From contig CM046299.1 of the NCBI GenBank assembly GCA_025267735.1, forward strand, positions 33,866,887 through 33,930,886: a stretch of 64,000 nucleotides of DNA, written 5' to 3'. Below the pieces are notes generated by a model. It did no database searches. It saw only the letters and a program-made list of their open reading frames with translations, and was not told the DNA's origin. The stretch comes from Mactra quadrangularis. Lineage: Eukaryota > Mollusca > Bivalvia > Venerida > Mactridae. Both the position numbers and the translations under genes were made by a program. Of the stretch, positions 1 through 11,538 are shown in pieces. Position 1 is the first letter of the stretch; every line of letters begins with the position of its first letter.

Positions 1-650
1 CTAAAGCATACATGTATATTCTTAAACTGTATTCGCCTGCGAAATGAAGTTCTTATAGTCAGGAGCAGTTCAAGAACAGCTATTAAAAATCAGTTTAAGT
101 TCTTGATTTGTTCTTAGAGGATTTTAAGAACATATGTTCTTGAATTGTTCATGAACTATCTTAAAATTTAGGAACAGTTCTAGAACTTTTTGAGTACATT
201 TAATGTTCTTCAATTGCTCTTAGACTATTCTTGAACATTTTATGAACTTTTATTGAACAATAGTAAACTCTTGAAGTTCTTGAAGTGTTCTTAAAGATGT
301 TAAAAGAACATGTAAAGGACTTCTTATGAACCCAATGTGTTCTTAACGAGTTCTGTCATTGTTCTTGAAGATGTTTCAAGAATAGTTTAAGATTATGTTA
401 GGAAAGCATTATACTTAATACGTTCTAATAATGTTCTTGAAATGTTATTTAAGAACAATTCTGGATCAAATCAGGAATGATAGAAGAAATGTTTACTGCT
501 GTTTTTCAAATCAAACTACACTTGATCTATTGATTTCACTGTTGAAAAGTCAAATTTTCATGCATTTGGAAAATAATTTAACAAGTTGTAACTCACACAG
601 AACCCTTAATGTCCATGAACTGTTCATGAAATGGTCATGAACTAGAATGT
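1..650. repeat. GTTCTTGAAC-type degenerate palindromic repeat array (left block)
   Basis: The stretch is packed with variants of the words gttcttgaa, ttcaagaac, aagaacag and tgttcttaa, often arranged as small palindromes such as gttcttgaacagttcaagaac. Spacing is irregular, so it is not a clean satellite. The same words make a second block at about 6,310-6,590, on the other side of a transposase-like pseudogene. The short reading frames inside look accidental. It may be the subterminal part of one transposon, but no terminus is visible because the window begins inside the block. Confidence 0.6.
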
Positions 651-660
651 ACCTTTTAAC

Positions 661-1322
661 AGTACACATGTTTTATTTATATACATGTAGATGAATAGTG
701 TATCACTAATTGATGTGCAACGCGAGAAAAGGGCCCTTAATCTATTTGACGTTTTCCATAAACCTCGAAAACGTGATCACCATTAATTTTCGCGTTCACC
801 TTTCATGGCGGTTAAAAAGAATTATAGCTGTCAATAAACTTTGCATACAGTTTTTTGTGATAATAATTTTTTAAAGCTCATGAACAATGGATGAAAATAT
901 AATTGATGTAAGTATATTGAACCAGCAAATTAAAAAACAAGAAAGATAATGTGGGAGCCACATTAAAGCCGGATTTTTCTGCATATGGAAACATTGAGAA
1001 CAAGTTTACGTTGTTACAAAAGAAAGTCATTTGATATATTGCTTATCAGAAGGAATAAAAAGGGCAATAATTAATCTTAAAGGAATAAAGAGTTTCATTA
1101 ACTATATATATGTCCTATTGTATCTTTTCTGAGTATTTTGTTGGTATTTGACTAAGATGGCATAAGACATGAAAACTATGGATGAAAATAATGCAAAGCT
1201 AATGATATGAAATTGGCGAGAGAATTTTATTAAAAAAAACCTTGTATGGCAAATGGTGAAATTGTTGAAACAAATTGGCGGGAAAATATGACTGGAAAAT
1301 GCCAGAATATTTGCTATTGGAG
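661..1322. other. no gene seen; start of a dispersed repeat
   Basis: No splice-bounded coding segment was found. From about 945 the text 'gtgggagccacattaaagcc' matches a second copy near 25,625 ('gtggaaaccacattaaagcc'), so this is the upstream edge of the dispersed repeat whose expanded part follows. Confidence 0.5.
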
Positions 1323-2770
1323 AGATCCAACATAATGAAAACTTTAACATAAAAAATACAAAGAGAAATAATCCATATTTAAGCCAAGTAGAGTTGCCGT
1401 TACTGTCTAATTCTTTCAACAGATGGTATGTAATCATTGTATGAAATTTCATAATAATCTAACCATAAATGGCAGAGATACCCAACAATTTGAAAGCTTT
1501 AACACAAAAATAACAAAGGGAAATAATCCATTTTTAAGCCAGGTAGAGTTGTGGTTACTGTCTAATTCTTTTCAACAGATGATATGTAATCATTGTATGA
1601 AATTTCGTAAACTTCAAACCATTAATAGCAGAGATATCCAACAATTTGAAAACTTTAACACAAAAATAACAAAGGGAAATAATCCATTATTAAGCCAGGT
1701 AGAGTAGCGGTTACTGTTTAATTCTTTTCAACAGATGATATGTAATCATTGTATGAAATTTCATAAACATCTAACCATAAATGGCAGAGATATCCAACAA
1801 TTTGAAAAATTTAACGCAAAAACAAAGGGAAATAATCCATTATTAAGCCAGGAAGAGTTGCTGTTACTGTCTAATTCTTTTCAACAGATCGTATGTAATC
1901 ATTGTATGAAATTTCATAAACATCTAACCATAAATGGCAGAGATATCCAACAATTTGAAAACTTTAACGCAAAAAAAACAAAGGGAAATAATCCATTATT
2001 AAGCCAGGTAGAGTAGCGGTTACTGTCTAATTCTTTTCAACAGATGATATGTAATCATTGTATGAAATTTCGTAAACTTCAAACCATTAATGGCAGAGAT
2101 ATCCAACAATTTGAAAACTTTAACACAAAAATAACAAAGGGAAATAATCCATTATTAAGCCAGGTAGAGTAGCGGTTACTGTTTAATTCTTTTCAACAGA
2201 TGATATGTAATCATTGTATGAAATTTCATAAACATCTAACCATAAATGGCAGAGATATCCAACAATTTGAAAAATTTAACGCAAAAAAACAAAGGGAAAT
2301 AATCCATTATTAAGCCAGGTGGAGTTGCTGTTACTGTCTAATTCTTTTCAACAGATTGTATGTAATCATTGTATGAAATTTCATAAACATCTAACCATAA
2401 ATGGCAGAGATATCCAACAATTTGAAAACTTTAACGCAAAAAAAACAAAGGGAAATAATCCATTATTAAGCCAGGTAGATTTGTGGTTACTGTCTTAATC
2501 TGTTCATCACATAGTATGTTATCATTGTATGAAGTTTCATAAAAATCTGACAATAAATGGTAGAAATATATGCTAAATTAAAAACTTTAACGCAATTGTT
2601 AACGACACCAGACACCCGAAATTACAAAGGGCAATAATCCATAATTAAGCAAGGTAGAGTTACGGTTACTGTCTAATTCTGTTCATCACATGGTATGTTA
2701 TCATTGTATAAAGTTTCGTAGAGATCTGACTTTAAATTGCAAAAATATATGGTACATTAAAAACTTTAAC
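1323..2770. repeat. 156-bp tandem repeat, about 9 units
   Basis: The anchor 'taatcattgtatgaaatttc' recurs at 1431, 1587, 1743, 1896, 2052, 2208 and 2363, giving spacings of 156, 156, 153, 156, 156 and 155. Two more diverged copies follow near 2520 and 2700. Most units are close copies. Because 156 and 153 are multiples of three, the same frame stays open across pairs of units, starting ICNHCMKFH, and is closed where gagttg has become gagtag. I see no start signal, domain or splice context for a protein and treat it as a minisatellite. A single diverged unit occurs at 25,620-25,900. Confidence 0.85.
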
Positions 2771-3540
2771 GCAATTGTTAACGAAACCTCTACATTTATT
2801 CATAAGCAATTATCAAATTGACAGAGAACTACTGTTAAGTAGATCTATACTTCCACATTCATTGATCACAGTTTCTAGCAGCAGAAGTAAGATTTATAGC
2901 AATTTTAATCTTTTAATCCTCCCAAAAAGAATAATCATATTGACTGCTTATGGTGTTTATGAGATGTTGAATCCAATTTAGAGTAAAAATAATAAGAATA
3001 CACAAGATTATCGATAAATCTACGCAGTCATTCAGTCGCGCTAGTGTTGCCAAGAAGTTGTTTACATAATCACTATGGCTTAGTCACCGGTTATGTAACA
3101 TGTACTCGCCATTTGCAAATATACGAACCTTTCACTATGTACTGTTTTTCATAAAATTGTGTTTAAAAATTAGACAGCTATGCCATTTGTTTAGTACAAT
3201 GTACAATTATAATTTAGCTAGTACGTCATTGACGCTTTTATATAAAGAGATCTGATACTTAATCTAACTAATTGCTTATTAAAATCTAGCTCTTTTTACA
3301 GAAAATATATACCTTATATGAATAAAGATTTCATCATCATCTAACTAAAGTTACATCATATTTTAATAGAAAAATGTTACTAATTTTCAGGAATTAAGCT
3401 TAACAAATGATGAATACTTTCCTCAATAGAATATATCAAACAGTTCACTTGAAACATCTACATGTATTGACAATGAATATAATACTGATTGTGACACTGA
3501 CATATATCTTGTTAATGTTGATGAGTTAACACAACAATAT
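2771..3540. other. no gene seen
   Basis: Ordinary AT-rich sequence without a recognisable exon, repeat array or inverted repeat. Confidence 0.4.
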
Positions 3541-3677
3541 ACACTTATTTCATGGGTGTTTGGGGAACAGTCAAAACTATTTTCCCGAGGTATCAGGGAC
3601 AACAAGTTCTTAATGTTGTCCCTGATACCGAGGGATAATAGTTTTGACTGTTCCCCAAACACCCATGCAATAAGTGT
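3541..3677. repeat. near-perfect foldback palindrome, arms about 63 bp
   Basis: The left arm begins acacttatttcatgggtg and contains ggggaacagtcaaaactat. The right arm carries the reverse complement and ends caataagtgt. About 11 bases (aagttcttaat) separate the arms. Arm identity is high, with a few mismatches. It lies directly against another inverted-repeat element (3,678-4,137) that also contains a cagtcaaaactgtt motif, so the two probably belong to one miniature-transposon family. Confidence 0.85.
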
Positions 3678-4137
3678 TTTATTACCTAATGCAAGTAGCC
3701 AAGTACATATATAACATGGCAATAAAGATAGTTTCAGAAGCGGATGACATTACGTGTGCTTAGGGAGCCCCGATTCTCAGCAAAAGTTCGAGATCCCTCT
3801 CTTCAATGTCTTCAAACCACGACATATCATATATATTCTCAACAGAATTAACTATTTTCTACTTTTCGTTTGGTAACTCTAAAGACGCTTGCAATGATCT
3901 CGCTCATTGGACACTTGGAGTTTTTTTAATGCGGTTACTTCCCTTGGCACTGCACTCTATGAAACAGTTTGCACGTGAGGGAAACAGTTTGCACGCGAGG
4001 GCAACAGTCAAAACTGTTTCATGCGCAGTGGCGTTGCGCAGTAAAACATAACAGGTTTAATCCGGTTTCACTCAGAATAGTTGAAAAACAGTTAAAAATA
4101 GCAAATTGACATTTATATAGAGCATTAGGTAATAATA
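3678..4137. mobile_element. miniature inverted-repeat element with TATTACCTAATGC ends
   Basis: The left end reads tttattacctaatgc (3678-3692) and the right end gcattaggtaataata (4122-4137), inverted copies of each other. The interior includes a duplicated gaaacagtttgcacg motif and cagtcaaaactgtttc, the same words as in the adjoining palindrome. No transposase frame is present; the frames inside are not supported. The superfamily was not determined. Confidence 0.6.
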
Positions 4138-4141
4138 CAAA

Positions 4142-6134
4142 ATGTACCTTCATGTAAATCTTAACAATGAACCCATATGTGACATCTACAATGAAGTAGT
4201 ACACAAAGCTGGTGAACCATGTGGTTGTACAGGAAATTGCTTTTCAAAATGTAGGGGTAGATGCTATTTATTACCATATACTGTCCATGCGTGAATTGAC
4301 AAAAGAAGAAAAAGATATGTACATCATGGGAAACATTTATATATCAAAGGCATGACTGACTCATCCATGGTTCATACAGAAATTTCATCTTCAAATTCAA
4401 GGACATTTAAGGACATATTATTGTTTTTCAAGGACACGTTTGGTATGAAATATGAGCTATAAAACCAATTGTAAAGGTACAAATGTGTAAAAATCAGTAA
4501 AAACTGATTTTAACATTTATTTATTATAAGAAAACCAAGTGTTTCTTACATTATTTTTTTAATAAAACAAATCACTTTGAGAAAAACTCAAAACGAGACC
4601 ATGCATCTGAAGTGAAGCTGTAACTTCCACAGCTTTTATGTGTTTCATACTTTTTGCATGTGATGTCAACACACTTTCCCCCCCATTGATGATATATCGA
4701 TTTCCTTCAAGCACGAACGACGCAAACCTTCGTGTGGATCCTTTGTTGGTTTTATCCATTTGCATTTTGCTACCCAACACTGCTGGAAGGAGCATTTCCT
4801 TCCCGTTTTACCCATTTTTAAACATAAACACAAAAATGATGGAGTAAATATGGGCGCAGCCATTACTAGTGACGTCACTAAAAGTTTAACAGCCAGAACC
4901 CAGTTTCCGGGACCATGCATACATCTCGAAAAGTAGAGACTTGCCGACAATCGTGATTTTACATATAAAACTATAAATTTCATTATATTTTCGAGAAAAA
5001 ATAAATATATATATATTTCTGAGCGTTTTTGTATTTTCAAGGATAGATTTTTAAAATTCCAGGACATGATGCCAAATTCAAGTACCTTTTTGGGTGTTTT
5101 TCAAGGAAATATCAAATTTAAGGACTTTTCTAGGAAAAAGTCAAATTCAAGGACTTTCAAGGACCTGTATGAACCCTGTCATTTGGTTCTAGTAGCTCTA
5201 AACACAAAAGATATCCCTACAATTTTGATGATAGAGAAATTTGCAAACATGCCTTTTTATACATACATGATATTGGAGAAAAATCCTTGAAAAATTTGAT
5301 AAAGCATATGAATGTTAATGGATTAACACCCCGTATTCATGGTAATACAAACAAAAGACCAAAACATGCTATCAACCTTGAAACTGTTAAATTTGTTGTA
5401 CAATTTATTGTTAATTATTCATATCATCATGGTTTACCCCAACCCGCACCTATCAATAGGAAAAACTCAGTACCAATCATATATTTGCCAGCATCTACGA
5501 CAAAAAAAGAATGTCTATCAGTTATATAAAAATGCATGTACTGAAATGGATATTAGTTCAATATGTTTAACCTCTTTTCAAGACATTTGGAGAGACTGTG
5601 GAGAGACTGTTGTCAGCATATATGTATACCTTCACCTAGAACTGATAAAAGAAATTGTTAAGAATTCATCTACAGAAGATGACAAGTTATCCTCATGTAC
5701 TCATCTTATTAATCATATAGCACATGCTAAGGAAGCTCATGCTGAGTTTATACAGGATATAAATAATTCTAGAAAAGAATTTGAAGAACAACAAGGGGTA
5801 CATGTTATTCCACCATTCTCCACTGAAATGTCAAATACACATTATACTTTTGACTTTGCACAGTCACTGTTTTGCCTAATCGAGCAAGACAGCCAGGTCC
5901 AATGTTTTTTTGGTACCACGAAAAGTCCAACTTTTTGGTGTTTCAATCGAAGGTGCCAGGAAGCAACTAAATTTCATAATTGATGAACATGAAACAATTG
6001 GTTCTGATGGAAGAGAATCACATGGTCCCAACAGTGTCATCAGTATCTTACATCATGCATTGACATTTCATGGTTATGGTGAAATGGCTTGTGTGATTCA
6101 TGCAGATAACTGCGCTGGTAAATATTTATGTTGA
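4142..6134 (+). pseudogene. DDE-transposase-like protein of an uncharacterised metazoan family, broken
   Basis: Three frames give pieces of one protein. Piece 1 (from 4142) carries a Cys-rich segment with EPCGCTGNCFSKC, then after a frameshift RELTKEEKDMYIMGN. Piece 2 (about 5,230-5,529) has REICKHAFLYIHDIGEKSL, RIHGNTNKRPKHAI and a YLPAS motif. Piece 3 (about 5,530-6,134) has FQDIWRD, a frameshifted SPRTDK, a helical charged stretch, HYTFDFAQ and IHADNCAG. From memory of the family, the order HGNTxKRP, then FDFAQ, then HADNCxG is that of a large uncharacterised transposase-like group found in molluscs, cnidarians and fish. The Asp of FDFAQ and of HADNC are plausible catalytic residues (inference). 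The frame stops just after DNCAG, where the DNA reads gctg|gtaaat, a possible splice donor; I found no following exon. The copy is interrupted by the element at 4,366-5,178, carries frameshifts, and is presumably inactive. Confidence 0.6.
4366..5178 (-). mobile_element. hAT-like element remnant with a decayed BED-type zinc finger
   Basis: The ends are inverted copies: catggttcatacag at the left and ctgtatgaaccctg at the right, consistent with a hAT-style CAGGG terminus with one change on the left. Short 'tcaaggac' repeats lie just inside both ends. On the minus strand, two overlapping frames near 4,560-4,860 give MGKTGRKCSF, KWIKPTKDPHEG, LKEIDISSMGG and then, after a frameshift, GESVLTSHAKSMKH. 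That is the layout of a BED-like zinc finger (Cys...SHAKxxKH) seen at the start of hAT-type transposases; one Cys of the pair is missing. No catalytic domain remains. A clean 8-bp target duplication is not evident (gactcatc against tcatttgg). It inserted into the transposase-like gene around it. Confidence 0.5.
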
Positions 6135-6213
6135 CGCTTCATTGCATTCAACTATCAAATTTTTCAAAACATTGTAGAAATAATTATATGCTGATGAATA
6201 CATGTGTTACACA

Positions 6214-6297
6214 GCCGCCGCCATGGTGTAGTGGTTAGCATGTCTGACTCCGAATCCGGAGATCGCGGGTTCGAGCCCGGTCATGGTAGGTCATACC
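6214..6297 (+). mobile_element. tRNA-like SINE head
   Basis: It has an A-box-like tggtgtagtggttagca and a strong B box, ggttcgagccc (6268-6278), at tRNA spacing. The D arm pairs (gtgt/gcat), but the anticodon stem (tctga against tccgg) and T stem do not pair fully, and no T-run terminator follows. I read it as a tRNA-derived SINE head, not a working tRNA. The same A-box text appears on the minus strand at about 24,839-24,858, so it is repeated in this window. Confidence 0.6.
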
Positions 6298-6309
6298 CTA
6301 TACGTGAGT

Positions 6310-6590
6310 TATCGGTTAAAAGTTCTTGCACTGATCTAGCACATCATTTAAGAATTGCACCAGAACTGTTCTTAAAATATTCCAGAACTGTTCAAGTACA
6401 TTTTAAGAAATGTTAAATTGGACAAATTTTAGGAACAAAAGTTCTTGAGGAGTTCTAAAACACTGTTCTTGAGCAGTTCATGTTCTGTTCAAGAACAAGA
6501 GTTCTTGAGCAGTTCATGTTCTGTTCAAGAATGAGAGTTCTTGAACAGTTCAAGAACAGTTTTTAAGAACTCCTCAATAACTTTTTGTAA
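6310..6590. repeat. GTTCTTGAAC-type palindromic repeat array (right block)
   Basis: Repeated words gttcttgagcagttc, atgttctgttcaagaa and gttcttgaacagttcaagaac form overlapping palindromes. Two units of about 40 bp (near 6,465 and 6,505) are almost identical. This matches the block at 1-650 in vocabulary. Confidence 0.7.
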
Positions 6591-6599
6591 TTAATATCA

Positions 6600-7568
6600 G
6601 TTATGTCAAGTGAATGAAGTTGAAAAGGAATACCATCATTATACTGTAGTATTTCTTGGTACTATGGTATGCAGACTTTGTTACCAGCTAATGATGATGT
6701 TAGATATAAAATAACCATGTGTAATGAGTCCTCTAGTAAAAATATTTATAATACATGTATATACAGAACAACCAGGATAACTTAATATCTTTTTCTTCTA
6801 TATAAAGAGCTAATCTATAGCTGTATAAGCTACTCATTAAAAGTCTGAATATTAAAACTATAGAAATCAATAGCATACATGTAACACAATGAAACATAGA
6901 TATGATCACTGGGTACAATAACAAAGTGTTACAAAAATATCAATATATTAAACTAGGAAGAGAAATCACGTATTTCATCACCAAGTATTTTGGTGCTAAT
7001 TGACTATCCAAAATTAGCAAAACTATGTTAGATAGAACTGTTTATATCATACATTACAATTATGTTAATTGTTATATAGAACTACAAAAATATCATATAA
7101 AACATATAATATAATTTTATAATTATGAGAGTATCCTAAGTATCTACATATGTGAAGTAAGCTGTTAAGTATTACATTAGTCTGGTAGATTCACATTATA
7201 TCCAAAGTTTCACATTATCTGAGTTTATCTAATATTGTCTGTGACATTTTGAGATACTGTTTTCATGATCTGATTTTTTGTAGCATTAAAAAATCAATCA
7301 CCAAGATCAGTTCAACAAACATATTCTAACAATCAGTATTTAGATCTACACGATTATTTGTTTTCAAGTCAAGAACTTGTTGAGATGCAGAAAAAAACTA
7401 TAGTCAAACAAACAATGGAGGGTAAAACAAGTCTCTGTTCTGATTTGGTTGCTACAGTCCAATAACCACAGGACCATAACTATAATTGTTACAATATTAA
7501 AAACATTTAAAATAACATCAATAAACTAATCATTACTTTCCAAGTTAAAACAATATATAGATACATAC
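6600..7568 (-). other. intron sequence of the Ig gene; nothing else seen
   Basis: The donor at 7,568 opens an intron that runs left. No acceptor followed by an Ig-like frame could be found down to position 1, so the next exon (expected third Ig domain) lies outside the window. Confidence 0.5.
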
Positions 7569-7721
7569 CATTAGATTTGAGAACATCTAGATGTATTTTA
7601 TGTTTAGCTGTTCTAGTTCTATTACGTAATTTATTCTCTGCCATACATTGATATTGTCCTCTATCATTCTCTGTTACATTTATAATTAACATATTTCCTG
7701 ATGGTAAAATCTGATAATGAT
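7569..7721 (-). CDS. Ig-superfamily receptor, exon 5: C-terminal half of Ig domain 2
   Basis: This exon supplies 51 codons in the frame set by the preceding exon. The acceptor is ttacag|atcattatcag and the donor gg|gtatgtatc read on the minus strand; both introns are phase 1. The peptide reads HYQILPSGNMLIINVTENDR, GQYQCMAEN and ends HLDVLKSN. LPSGxLxIxNVTExDxGxYxC is the E and F strand pattern of an I-set Ig domain, with the Cys that closes the disulfide. NVT and NRT are possible N-glycosylation sites. After the F strand the chain continues as a basic G strand. The gene continues to the left, where a third Ig domain is expected. The motif spacing fits the second Ig domain of DCC/neogenin/protogenin-like receptors; a Sidekick-like receptor is the main alternative. 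Confidence 0.8.
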
Positions 7722-7914
7722 CTGTAAATATATAAGACAAGAAATATTGATAAATCAACTCACCAAACACTGGGTCTCAAAGTAAAAAATAAAAGTGAAA
7801 ATCTCAGGAAGAATGAAGGGACACACATTAATATTTGATTTCATCTAACATTATTTTCTAATACACAAATCTCAATATGGGTTGGTGAAAGTTTGAGATT
7901 ACTTGTGTATGTAT

Positions 7915-8275
7915 CAGGGCCAAAACACCATTTTTGGGGAAGGGACCACAGCCTTTTTCTTGGGGAAAATTAGAGTGGATTTCACTTATTTGGGGAAAAT
8001 GACCCACTTCATTGCCAGTATAAGAAATAAATTTTAGTCTTACAAAATCAATGAGATAATCCAGTAAATTATTTGGTTAAGGAAACAACATTGACCATGT
8101 TGCGAAGATATCTTAAATATTTTTCCCTTCCTTTTTGAATTGTGGCTCAACATTCTTTGGGGATTTTTTTTTAGATTGGGGAGTTTTGAGGATTAAACTG
8201 GGGGAAAAAAGAGTCAGTTTTTTGGGGGAAAGCAGCCTGTATTCGGCTTCTGCTGAGAAGAGTGTTTTGGCCCTG
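7915..8275. mobile_element. hAT-like miniature element, CAGGGCCAAAACAC ends
   Basis: The left end is cagggccaaaacacc and the right end agtgttttggccctg, inverted copies. Internal ttttggggaa motifs recur near both ends. Flanking octamers gtatgtat and gtatatac agree at six of eight positions, in line with a decayed 8-bp target duplication. It has no coding potential and lies in the intron downstream of exon 4. Confidence 0.7.
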
Positions 8276-8283
8276 TGTATATA

Positions 8284-11200
8284 CATTAATAATTTGATTT
8301 ATAACAACCAAAAACTTGTTCTATCTTAGTAACTCTTAATAAATGAATAAAACAACACAATATTCCAAACAGATCTTATATACATTTAGTACCATAACTA
8401 AATTTCAAGACATTTTCACTATGAGGCTTACCAAATAGCTTTTATCAAATATTTTGATAACTATTTAGTTTGAAAATATTTTTAGTTTTAGAATGTTGTT
8501 AAAGCGATGGATTCATGAAAATTGCTTTCATTTTGTGAAATATGCTCACACCATTATAAATATACTTACAAATAATTGTTCTATAAAAATATTCATTGAA
8601 ATTTAAGAATTTTGGTGAATTTCCTTTGTATCCAAACTTTTGGTGGGCATTGTATACTATACATGCAGTATGAAGAAAATAAACAAGAAAACAAAGTGAC
8701 TTTTATGAAAGAAAAGTAAAGTCTCAGCCAGCTGTTTGAAGATGACATAAACATATGTATTTTATCAATGTAACATTCTTTATCTTAGTGCTAGGAGACA
8801 ATATAACATGTTGTTTATAACAAATTGATAAATATTCATTAATATACTATTGTTATATAGACCATAGAGATTTGATAACAAAATAGCCATGTTACATAGG
8901 ATTGATTTCAACATCTTCTTTTAGTGTATTTGTATCATTATGTCACTTTGACAAATAACAAACATGCCAGCACACCTTCCTTCATCTAACAGCTGTTGAT
9001 ATGACATATTTTAAGGATGATAGGTTTCTATACAAATATATCGTTTTGTTTTGTTTGATTTTACAGTATTTGGTAAGAAACTACGTTCATTCTGTAAAAT
9101 AAATACTTAAAATGTTCAATGTGACAGAATGAAAGGTAATTTAACAAAATATAAGATAAGCAACAATAACTGTTGAGGCAAAATTGAGGGTAAAGTTTTA
9201 AAGTCTTATACAGAAAGATTGGGGTTGATTTTTGTCTATATTTTATGATGTCAGAATAAATTAAAGAATGATGTTAGTGAAATAAATTATTTCTGTCAAA
9301 TTTTAAGAGTAAATGACAAAAACCAACAATAAATATATTTTATAAAATGGAAAACAACACAGTATACAATTGTAAATGCATTTTTGTAAACATATTAAAA
9401 CAAGCATGTAAACATTTTGCCAGACTAAATTAATCATGAACTAATTAACATCAGTTCATATTTTTGTTAATACTTAATTAAACAGACATCAATCATCCAT
9501 GTCACATATTAGGTAATGGCATTAAAATATTAATATTAATTTTAGATTATTTCTGATTTTCTACTGAAATAACTATCAACTCAGAGAAATGAATACACAA
9601 ATTGTGATCTAGAAAAGCAGTCAGCTGTCAGACTTGTAAGTCTGACCATCTGAACACATATACCATCATATTATAGAAGATATTCCTTCATTTAAATAAT
9701 ATTTGTAATAAATATGTAACATTTCACTTGTTTTGGCACAAACCCTTTGAATTCAGGCCAATACGCCCAATTAAATGATATGCGAGGACTCAAAAAATGT
9801 ACATTATCATTTAACTATGCTGATAAGCCAATCAGGCTTGAAAGACTGAGATAAATCATAATTATGTTTATCTGAAACAAGGGTGTTTTATTAGCTAGAT
9901 ATGTCAGTTTGAATTAACCATCTAATACTATAGTTTATTGAGACCAGTTGTTAATAATTATGAAATATTTATTTTTGATAATTTTCTATGAACTTTCTAG
10001 TAATAATGTATTCCAAATGTATATACATATGACATGTAACAAGTGTGTATTTTATCCACAGATCAGTAACTAGCCAATATATCATTTCTATGTATAGAGA
10101 TAAGAAATCTTTGTTAAGAAAATCATGTTATTTTTGAATTATTTATGAGTAAAGTAATGTCAAGACTCACAACTGGGGAGCTACACATAGAGATAATATT
10201 CCTGAATGTTTATGTTCTAATTCAGTAAATTTACAAAGTCTTGACAATGTAGAATTATTTTGAGTAAAATTATCCAGTTAAATAATTTCTTCTTTGTTCT
10301 CTTCACTCTACAACCCCCCCCCCCCACATCAGAAGCCTAACCCGATATATTGCAATATGCTAGCACTGTATCCCAATACGTACCACAATATATAGTGGGT
10401 TTTTAGGATTGTTATGCCTCTGCTGTATTTAACAGAAACATTGCAAATCTTACATGCAGCGACTGATAGAATCTAAGTCTATACAGTCATAAAGGACTGT
10501 GATATATGTTGTCTCATTCAGTTGAAATTCTTGTAACTTAAGCTTAGATTGAATGAATGATGGAAAAACTGACGATTTCCTACTTACATGTTGCAAAAGA
10601 AACCATTTTCCAATGAAATAAAAAATCTACAACAACCTACTACAAATATCTAACAAAGAATTAATTTTCAAAAATGATAAATACAGGCACATTTATCATA
10701 ATTAATTCATTTATAATTTTCATCATATTTAGTACAATTATAGCGAAATATATTTTGACTTGCTTTTACTAACTCTAAAATAATCTAATACATGTATAAC
10801 CTTAAGAATAGAAAACAGAAACTAATTGAAATCCATATAAAACTTGTAGGACACAAATCATGGGAGAAACTTGTACAATTTTCTTGATTCACAATATTGT
10901 ATGATAAAATCTCCTTTAACACTTGAAATGAAATTTGATATTTATATTACTATCAACATAAATCAAATACCTTTGAAATTATAACAAGAGAAATTGTATA
11001 ACTGTTTTTTATAATAAACCCACACTCTAAATCAGAGAAAAAACATTCCCCAATAAACATATTAATATCTCTGTACAATGGAAAATTTCATAAACCTCAC
11101 AAGTTTTTTTCTATAGGATGAAAAGTTTTGCTTAAATTCAAAATGTTATAAAATCAGTGATTGAAAATGAGACAGGAAACCACATTACATTCATAAAAAT

Positions 11201-11538
11201 ATAACACAAAGAAATTACAAATAAATTTAAATGTATGTTCATCATGAGAACTGAATCTATATTGTTGAGAATCAGCAAGAAAATAAACCTTTATTATTAT
11301 AAACCTTAACAATACTGTAAACTAGAATATGTGACTGAAACAATAACTTCATTTTTCTAACAAATAAAATAATACCATATTTAAATTCACATTAAGATTT
11401 GCTTCAATTTATACCTTTGTTTCAATTGTTATATTAAAGTACCTAAAAGTTAAGGACCGCACCCTGATGTTTATATCAGAACACAGTTGTTTTTACTTAA
11501 CATAAAACAAGAAAACAAACAATGCAAACTTCTGTCAA
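8284..11538 (-). other. intron sequence; no gene or array seen
   Basis: AT-rich sequence with a C-run at 10,314-10,325. I found no Ig-like frame bounded by splice sites and no long inverted repeat. Confidence 0.45.

Noticed and set aside
1102..1452. 116-residue hydrophobic minus-strand frame
   Set aside because: Low-complexity AT-rich translation overlapping the tandem repeat; no supporting signals.
3806..4051. 81-residue plus-strand frame
   Set aside because: It lies wholly inside a miniature inverted-repeat element and has no recognisable domain.
6214..6297. Functional tRNA gene
   Set aside because: The anticodon and T stems pair poorly, there is no T-run terminator, and the head text is repeated elsewhere in the window, as expected for a SINE.
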